A DNA stretch of 5,041 nt, from the NCBI GenBank assembly GCA_027021095.1, contig JALUUZ010000582.1:1-5041 (forward strand), written 5' to 3'. Below, in pieces: positions 4,759-5,041 of the stretch. The stretch is from Gammaproteobacteria bacterium. GTDB taxonomy: Bacteria > Pseudomonadota > Gammaproteobacteria > SZUA-21. The notes under the pieces are model-generated. The model was not told the DNA's origin and did no database searches. It worked only from the letters and a program-made list of their open reading frames with translations. Within the stretch, counting starts at the first letter, position 1. Each line of letters opens with the position of its first letter. Both the position numbers and the translations under genes were made by a program.

Positions 4759-5041
4759 ATGAGCAGCGGACTTGCACACGATACCGTCCGTATCGCACTG
4801 GCCCAGGTCAACCTGCTGGTGGGTGATATCGAGGGCAACAGCGACAAGGTCATCTCCTGGTGCCGGCAGGCAGTCGAGGACGTGAAGGCCGATATCATCG
4901 TGTTTCCCGAATTGACGTTGACCAGCTATCCACCGGAAGACTTGTTGTACCGCCAGGGATTGTACCGCCGCGTGGACCAGGCATTGGAGCGGATCAGGAA
5001 GCAGGTCCAGGGGATTACTCTGGTGCTGGGGTATCCGCAAA
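4759..5041 (+). CDS. nadE: Glutamine-dependent NAD+ synthetase, N-terminal glutaminase part; 3' end outside window
   Basis: Ninety-four residues are visible. The enzyme makes NAD+ from nicotinate adenine dinucleotide, ATP and glutamine in the cytoplasm. Only the start of the N-terminal nitrilase-type glutaminase domain is present here: RIALAQVNLLVGDIEGN (11-27) forms the first strand, and VFPELTLTSYPPEDLL (48-63) holds the catalytic glutamate E51 in the F-P-E-L-x-L-x-x-Y-P-P-E-D-L-L pattern specific to this enzyme. The catalytic Lys and Cys and the synthetase domain must lie beyond 5041. ATG 4759 is preceded by AGGGA (4749-4753) at 5 bases. A seven-codon mini-ORF (4739-4762) overlaps the start codon. 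The gene is transcribed away from the PP0621-type gene and the pil genes and is a housekeeping neighbour, not part of the pilus pathway. Confidence 0.95.
   Translation, partial: MSSGLAHDTVRIALAQVNLLVGDIEGNSDKVISWCRQAVEDVKADIIVFPELTLTSYPPEDLLYRQGLYRRVDQALERIRKQVQGITLVLGYPQ

Noticed and set aside
4723..5040. 105-residue minus-strand frame opposite the start of nadE
   Set aside because: The plus strand encodes clear NAD+ synthetase motifs; the minus frame shows none.

Overview
The window looks like a chromosomal segment of a gammaproteobacterium outside the enterics. GC is moderately high. The evidence is a PilS/PilR two-component pair next to a type IV major pilin with a sigma-54-type control region, plus a PP0621-type small protein and a glutamine-dependent NAD+ synthetase. 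The genus cannot be told from the sequence alone. I see no tRNA, rRNA, CRISPR array, insertion sequence or prophage gene.

Layout, left to right. Positions 1-342 (minus strand) hold the N-terminal part of a multi-pass membrane protein that resembles GT-C-fold glycosyltransferases. It is a candidate pilin glycosyltransferase, and its 3' part lies off the left edge. A strong UUCG-tetraloop terminator (366-394) separates it from the pilin gene pilA (410-835, minus). Positions 836-1224 contain no gene but form a dense control region. It holds a Shine-Dalgarno site, an 18-bp AT-rich palindrome, a -24/-12 sigma-54 promoter (990-1005), a consensus-perfect IHF site (1055-1067) and a cluster of TGTC/GACA half-sites (1134-1188) that is a good candidate for the PilR enhancer. 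Next come pilR (1225-2601) and pilS (2603-4243, or to 4333 with the upstream start), both minus and separated by one base. A sigma-70-like promoter with a perfect TATAAT (4357-4384) lies in front of pilS. A small membrane-anchored protein with a CxxC...CxxxH metal-binding pattern (PP0621 type) occupies 4450-4713, minus. On the plus strand nadE starts at 4759 and runs off the right edge.

How the parts fit together. PilS (membrane sensor kinase) and PilR (sigma-54 activator) should control the pilin promoter just downstream of pilR. The spacing is typical of a sigma-54 promoter: polymerase site, IHF bend at about -82, enhancer at about -155 to -210. The gene after pilA may modify the pilin and would receive only read-through transcription past the terminator. 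nadE is a housekeeping neighbour transcribed in the opposite direction. The most rewarding items for follow-up are the architecture of the pilA control region, the pilin-linked glycosyltransferase candidate and the uncharacterised PP0621-type protein. I did not find a clearly new multi-gene system.
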